This document shows positions 33,932 through 37,785 of a stretch of DNA of 37,785 bases, in pieces. This DNA is from JALEFZ01 sp039817415 (GTDB lineage Bacteria; Bacteroidota; Bacteroidia; J057), in NCBI GenBank assembly GCA_039817415.1, contig JBCBVV010000061.1:1-37785 (forward strand), in the 5' to 3' direction. The notes under the pieces were generated by a model. The model searched no databases. It saw only the letters and a list, made by a program, of their open reading frames with translations, and was not told where the DNA came from. How positions within the stretch are numbered: the stretch's first letter is position 1; each line of letters begins with the position of its first letter. The translations under genes and the position numbers were made by a program.

Positions 33932-34417
33932 TTAGATTCCCCTTTCTTTTCGAATATGGGCCAATAATTCAGCCGTAGATCGGGCTAGCATTTCATAAAC
34001 TTTCTGGAAACCTTCTTTTCCTCCATAATAAGGGTCTGGCACATCTTTCCCTACGTGATCCTTATCAAAATCCCTCATCTTAAAGACCTCGGCTTTTTCC
34101 TTCTTCGTTCCTTTTCGTAGGTCAAGAATGTCCCCGTAGTTGTTTCCATCCATTGCCAGGATATAATCGAAATCCTCATGATCTTGGGCAATGAACTTTC
34201 TGGCTCTCGAGGGCAGATGTACGCCATGTTGTTTGGCAACTTCACGCATTCTTGGGTCTGCGGGTTCACCTACATGCCATCCTCCTGTACCACTGGAGTC
34301 AACTTCAAAGTATTTCTCCAGACCTTCTTCTTTTATTTTATGAATGAAGAGTCCTTCAGCCATTGGAGAACGGCATATGTTTCCCAGGCATACAAAATTC
34401 ACTCTGATTTTATCCAT
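33932..34417 (-). CDS. Low-molecular-weight protein tyrosine phosphatase
   Basis: 161 residues from the ATG at 34417; the longer frame upstream lacks family similarity. The P-loop VCLGNICRS (nucleophile C10, R16) lies at the N-terminus and the general-acid motif VPDPYYGG is near residue 128. It should dephosphorylate tyrosine-phosphorylated proteins or act as an arsenate-reductase-like relative, but the DPYY motif favours phosphatase. The start overlaps the folD stop by 8 bp, indicating co-transcription. No tyrosine kinase is nearby. Confidence 0.93.
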   Translation of the reverse strand: MDKIRVNFVCLGNICRSPMAEGLFIHKIKEEGLEKYFEVDSSGTGGWHVGEPADPRMREVAKQHGVHLPSRARKFIAQDHEDFDYILAMDGNNYGDILDLRKGTKKEKAEVFKMRDFDKDHVGKDVPDPYYGGKEGFQKVYEMLARSTAELLAHIRKERGI

Positions 34418-35300
34418 AAGTTCTTTTGTAAGACTGAAGGGTATTGGAAAGGAGCATGGCAACTGTCATCGGACCTACTCCACCAGGAACGGGCGTGATA
34501 TAACTGGCTTTCTCACTTACTGGCGTAAAATCGACATCTCCGACCAATCTGTATCCAGATTTCTTTTCAGGCGCTGAAATTCGATTAATCCCCACATCAA
34601 TTACAACGGCATCTTCCTTGATCATATCTGCTGTGATCAAACCCGGAATTCCTACTGCCACAATAACTATGTCTCCCTGAATGGTCATTTTCTTTAACAT
34701 TTCAGGAGTAGTATATCGATGACAAAGGGTAACTGTTGCTTCTCCTGGTTTCCCTCCTCGTGACATTAAGATTGACATAGGTCGACCTACGATTCGGCTT
34801 CTTCCTACCACGACGCAGTGCTTTCCTTTGGTAGGAATTTCATAACGGTCCAACAATTCCAAAATTCCAGCAGGAGTAGCGGGCAGAATCCCGGGAAAGT
34901 TTAAGGTCATCAGACCTACATTCAGCGGATGGAATCCATCTGCATCTTTATGTGGAACGATCGTCTTGGTAATATTTTGGGGAACAATGTGCTCGGGAAG
35001 GGGCATCTGCACAAGAATTCCGTCTACCAAAGGATCTTCATTGTACGTTTTAACCCACCCCAACAATTCCTGTTCGGTCGTATCTGCTGGCAGGTGCTTG
35101 TTAGTACTGGCGAAACCGACTTCAGCACATGCTCTCATTTTACCTTTTACATAAGTATGGGAAGCAGGATTGTCTCCTACGACGATGGCCACAAGATGTG
35201 GGGGACGTAAGCCCTTGGAGATATAATTGTCAACCTTGGACTTGATTTCAAGGCGGATATCCTGAGCCGTTTTTTTACCATCCAGTAAATTTGCCTTCAT
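34410..35300 (-). CDS. folD: Methylenetetrahydrofolate dehydrogenase / cyclohydrolase
   Basis: 296 residues from the ATG at 35300, where family similarity begins (MKANLLDGKKTAQDIR); a 23-codon upstream extension looks spurious. Catalytic Y50 and K54 in SHTYVKGKMRACAEVG match the E. coli positions. QMPLPEH, GRSRIVGRPM (NADP loop) and PVPGGVGPMT complete the signature. It interconverts 5,10-methylene-, methenyl- and 10-formyl-tetrahydrofolate in one-carbon metabolism. The phosphatase gene overlaps its end. Confidence 0.96.
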   Translation of the reverse strand: MKANLLDGKKTAQDIRLEIKSKVDNYISKGLRPPHLVAIVVGDNPASHTYVKGKMRACAEVGFASTNKHLPADTTEQELLGWVKTYNEDPLVDGILVQMPLPEHIVPQNITKTIVPHKDADGFHPLNVGLMTLNFPGILPATPAGILELLDRYEIPTKGKHCVVVGRSRIVGRPMSILMSRGGKPGEATVTLCHRYTTPEMLKKMTIQGDIVIVAVGIPGLITADMIKEDAVVIDVGINRISAPEKKSGYRLVGDVDFTPVSEKASYITPVPGGVGPMTVAMLLSNTLQSYKRTYG

Positions 35301-35436
35301 GCAGCTATTGTGTGGTTTAATGATGTGAAGAAGAACATTCTGGTGAATCGAAGCTGTCGTACAATTCATAACCTCAGCCTATTCAGAGGCTTAGCTTAGA
35401 GATTGTATCGCGCAGAATTCTCTTAGAGGCAAAGAT

Positions 35437-35468
35437 AAAAAAAAGGCTGCCCCTAATCGAGTCAGCCT
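35437..35468 (-). terminator. Terminator after sodA
   Basis: AGGCTG / CAGCCT stem with a 13-nt loop, followed on the minus strand by eight U. It separates sodA from folD. Confidence 0.82.
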
Positions 35469-35516
35469 CTTCTTCATAATAAAGCAATAGTCAGCAAATG
35501 CTAATTTAATACTTTT

Positions 35517-36128
35517 TTATGCATTCTGGAACAGTTCAGATACTTTATCCCAGTTAATTACGTTGAAAAATGCGCTCACGTAATCTGGACGGCGATTTTG
35601 GTAGTTCAAATAATATGCATGCTCCCATACGTCAAGACCTAAAATTGGTGTTCCGCGCTCAGCATCAGCTACTACATCCATCAAGGGGTTGTCCTGATTA
35701 GGAGTAGAAGTAACTGCTAGACTACCATCAGCCTTCTTGATCAACCAAGCCCATCCAGATCCAAATCTTGTACCTGCAGCCTTAGCAAATTGCTCCTTAA
35801 AAGCTTCAAATGAACCGAAGCTTGTATTGATAGCGTCAGCAATAGCTCCTGTAGGCTCTCCGCCAGCGTTAGGTGCCATCACCTTCCAGAATAGATCGTG
35901 GTTGTAATATCCTCCACCGTTGTTACGTACAGCAGCAGAATGTCCAGAAACCCCTGCAAGAATATCTTCAATAGACTGGTTCTCAAGTTCAGTCCCCTCA
36001 ATAGCAGCATTCAGTTTCTTGGTATATCCAGCGTGGTGCTTACCGTAGTGTACCTCCATAGTGTCGGCACCGATGTGTGGCGCAAGAGCGTCTTTAGCGT
36101 AAGAAAGTTCGGGAAGCGTAAATGCCAT
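35517..36128 (-). CDS. sodA: Superoxide dismutase, Mn type
   Basis: 203 residues from the ATG at 36128 (MAFTLPELSY); the longer frame would add a non-family 16-residue lead. Metal ligands H27, H77, D166 and H170 are all present (VHYGKHH, YYNHDLFW, DVWEHAYYL). A glycine at the position that is Gln in Fe enzymes and a Gln in STPNQDNPLM point to manganese, or cambialistic, use. The usual GGHxNH reads GGYYNH here. It disproportionates superoxide in the cytoplasm; no signal peptide. It is a single gene, divergent from the phytol-kinase fusion, with a terminator. Confidence 0.95.
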   Translation of the reverse strand: MAFTLPELSYAKDALAPHIGADTMEVHYGKHHAGYTKKLNAAIEGTELENQSIEDILAGVSGHSAAVRNNGGGYYNHDLFWKVMAPNAGGEPTGAIADAINTSFGSFEAFKEQFAKAAGTRFGSGWAWLIKKADGSLAVTSTPNQDNPLMDVVADAERGTPILGLDVWEHAYYLNYQNRRPDYVSAFFNVINWDKVSELFQNA

Positions 36129-36234
36129 GATATTGATGTTTATGGTTAATGTTGTAACAATATTGCCTGCGGGCAAATTAATATAATTTCCAAATTCACA
36201 AAACTCAGTTAGAGCACCCTTGTTCGTGATCTAC

Positions 36235-36254
36235 AACAATTTCAATAAATTGTT
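36235..36254. promoter_or_regulatory. Perfect 8-bp inverted repeat between sodA and the kinase fusion
   Basis: AACAATTT and AAATTGTT flank CAAT in a 224-bp divergent region, about 107 bp from the sodA start and 99 bp from the kinase start. No gene ends here, so operator or promoter use is more likely than termination. Confidence 0.4.
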
Positions 36255-36352
36255 CGCATCTGGATTTTAACTACCCAAGGAGTTCTATCCTATTTACCTT
36301 TACCACACTTATCCAGAAGAATACGTGACATTCAAGATGACTTCCTTTGCTT

Positions 36353-37678
36353 ATGAGCCATCAAATCAATAGAAGAAAAATTGTACATGTTTCTATGGTT
36401 GGTTTCGCCTTCTTTATTGGGAGGCTCAGTCCTACAATGATTTGTCTTTGTGCAGGGATTGCTTTTGTCTTCAACCTCTTCTTGCTTGATCGAATAGGGG
36501 GAAAGCAAATCAAAAAGGGGAATCTCGAAAAAGCAGATCCCGGTCTCCTCTTCTACCCAGCTTCTCTTACCCTCATTGGCATGCTCTTTTTCCAGCAACA
36601 AGTTTTTATGGCCATAGCATGGGGAGCCATGGCCTTTGGAGACGCCGCCTCTTCTATCATGGGTCGTGCTATAAGAGGCCCCAAACTTCCATGGAATCCA
36701 ATGAAGACTGTTTCAGGTACACTTGCCTTCTTTTTGGTGGGCTTTCCCCTGACCACTGGACTTGTTTATTTACTTCCTGAATCTGTCTTACTTGGAATCC
36801 CTTTTAGCACTTGGATAGGGATCATTTTAGTAGGCATTTTGATTGCAGGCTGGGTCGAGACGATTCCTAATTTAATAGATGATAACCTATCCGTTCCAAT
36901 AGCAGCAGCAACTGGAGCCTTTCTCTATAAAGAGAGTGTGATTCATGGACAATTTTTCTTTCCTACCAACCTCTGGATGGGCTTATTCCTGTTGAGCTTG
37001 TTTATGGTTTTTAGCTGGGCATCTGGGAAGATTGATTTAATTGGAACGCTTACAGGTGGAGTACTCGCCTTTCTGATCTTTTTAGGAGGAAATTTTCCTA
37101 CCATGGGCCTCGTGTTGGTCTTTTTTGTAGGGGGAACAGTAGTCTCCCTATTAGGAAGGGGGAAAAAGAAGGAATTGGGATTAGAAGAAAAAAACAAGGG
37201 AAAAAGGTCGATCAATAATGCTTTGGCTAATGCAGGAATGGCGGGTTTAGCTGGTTATTGTGCCTGGATCTTTTACCCACAAAAGGAACTGTTTCTTTTC
37301 GTCATGGTGAGTTCCCTTGCAGCTGGCTTGGGAGATACCTTCGCCTCTGAATTGGGGAATATTTACGGAAAACGATACTTCAATATCCTGACACTTAGAG
37401 AAGATAGAAGAGGACAAGATGGGGCTATTTCAGTAGAAGGAAGCCTCGCAGCCTTGGTGGGCAACCTAATCTTAATCTTTGCTTATGTTATTTTTTCTGC
37501 AAATTGGCAGTTTCCCGTCCTCCTTTGTCTAGCTATTTCCTTTGCTGGCGTTATGGTTGATTCCATCCTAGGAGCTAGCTTACAAAAGAATGGCTGGCTC
37601 TCTAATGACACCGTCAACTTTTCAATGACCCTGATCACGAGTATCTTGGCGGCCCTCTTTTTCTCCATTTTCTACTAG
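36353..37678 (+). CDS. Fused phytol/dolichol kinase-like and DUF92 (phytyl-phosphate kinase-like) membrane protein
   Basis: 441 residues from the ATG at 36353 (two codons after an unlikely TTG). Two membrane modules lie in one chain. Residues about 5-215 resemble VTE5/Sec59 CTP-dependent polyprenol kinases: RRKIVHVSMVGF, FGDAASSIMGR and KLPWNPMKTVSGTLAFF. Residues about 225-441 match DUF92, the family of VTE6: TGGVLAFLIFLGGNF, KRSINNALANAGMAGLAG, GLGDTFASELG, DGAISVEGSLAALVGN, GVMVDSILGA and NDTVNFSMT. In plants VTE5 and VTE6 phosphorylate phytol in two steps to phytyl diphosphate. A fusion would do both, salvaging phytol or another polyprenol. Substrate is inferred; farnesol or geranylgeraniol are equally possible. 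Confidence 0.85.
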   Translation: MSHQINRRKIVHVSMVGFAFFIGRLSPTMICLCAGIAFVFNLFLLDRIGGKQIKKGNLEKADPGLLFYPASLTLIGMLFFQQQVFMAIAWGAMAFGDAASSIMGRAIRGPKLPWNPMKTVSGTLAFFLVGFPLTTGLVYLLPESVLLGIPFSTWIGIILVGILIAGWVETIPNLIDDNLSVPIAAATGAFLYKESVIHGQFFFPTNLWMGLFLLSLFMVFSWASGKIDLIGTLTGGVLAFLIFLGGNFPTMGLVLVFFVGGTVVSLLGRGKKKELGLEEKNKGKRSINNALANAGMAGLAGYCAWIFYPQKELFLFVMVSSLAAGLGDTFASELGNIYGKRYFNILTLREDRRGQDGAISVEGSLAALVGNLILIFAYVIFSANWQFPVLLCLAISFAGVMVDSILGASLQKNGWLSNDTVNFSMTLITSILAALFFSIFY

Positions 37679-37785
37679 GACACAATTCAATCCCCCATTT
37701 CAACAGAAAAAGAATACCCTCCTACCAATGAAGGGGTTAAAGTGGCAATAGACAATATATTTTTTGAATAAACATTCAATTAATA

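Noticed and set aside
35301..35369. N-terminal extension of FolD
   Set aside because: The catalytic residues fall at the family's standard positions (Y50, K54) only with the ATG at 35300, and the extension has no family similarity.
35603..35613. Third TATGCATGC match within sodA
   Set aside because: It encodes the conserved His-Ala-Tyr of the metal-binding HAYYL motif, so it is explained by coding constraint rather than operator function.
1..37785. CRISPR arrays, tRNA or rRNA genes, insertion sequences, integrases, prophage genes
   Set aside because: I saw no regularly spaced repeats, no cloverleaf-like intergenic sequence, no transposase motif and no attachment-site-like duplications.

Overview
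The window reads as chromosomal DNA of a member of the Bacteroidota, probably a free-living, gliding or surface-associated one. The case rests on four things seen in the sequence. There is a PorU2-type C25 sortase next to a PorV/PorQ-family outer-membrane protein, both parts of type IX secretion. There is a very large secreted adhesin with SprB-type repeats and the 'SYDPNNK' domain. Start sites are AU-rich and lack Shine-Dalgarno sequences. Promoter-like elements fit TTG-N20-TAnnTTTG. I see no tRNA or rRNA gene, insertion sequence, prophage, integrase or CRISPR array. Most of the window is core metabolism, with accessory character at the left end.

Layout. 1-3587 (minus): the N-terminal 1,040 residues of a giant adhesin that runs off the left edge, preceded by a small secreted ORF with a look-alike signal peptide. 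3785-5550 (plus): two secreted or envelope proteins of unknown role, each with its own terminator. 5620-6525 (minus): a histone-deacetylase-fold deacylase. 6643-10081 (plus): a DUF2937 membrane protein and an overlapping VanZ-like protein, then the E2 subunit of 2-oxoglutarate dehydrogenase and an anchored alpha/beta hydrolase. 10078-10875 (minus): a DUF3179 lipoprotein. 10876-11765: a long intergenic stretch holding a convincing unlisted 47-residue basic ORF with its own hairpin terminator.

11766-15457 (minus) is a beta-oxidation operon: a FadN-type two-domain hydratase/dehydrogenase followed by a thiolase, with a promoter-plus-palindrome arrangement upstream. 15729-20714 (minus) is a compact gene run: the selenium pair mnmH-selD (selenophosphate made for 2-selenouridine in tRNA), two GNAT acetyltransferases, an ADP-ribosylglycohydrolase and a membrane-anchored M15 peptidase with a calcium-loop insert. 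glyS (20834-22378) follows with its own terminator. 22526-28620 (minus) is the translationally coupled pair PorV-like then porU2. 28950-29657 (minus) is a protein of uncertain function.

29892-33858 (plus) holds two tandem POT-family peptide transporters, each with its own terminator. 33932-36128 (minus) holds a low-molecular-weight tyrosine phosphatase, folD and a Mn-type superoxide dismutase. 36353-37678 (plus) is a membrane protein that looks like a natural fusion of a VTE5-like phytol/dolichol kinase and a DUF92 (VTE6-like) phytyl-phosphate kinase.

Most notable for follow-up: the VTE5-VTE6 fusion; a 12-bp palindrome (TATGCANGCATA) found both just downstream of the fad promoter and between the 28950 gene and the first peptide transporter; the small ORF at 11039-11182; the EF-hand-like loop inside the M15 peptidase; and the nested inverted repeat abutting the porV-like start codon. 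I found no multi-gene system here that I would call wholly undescribed.
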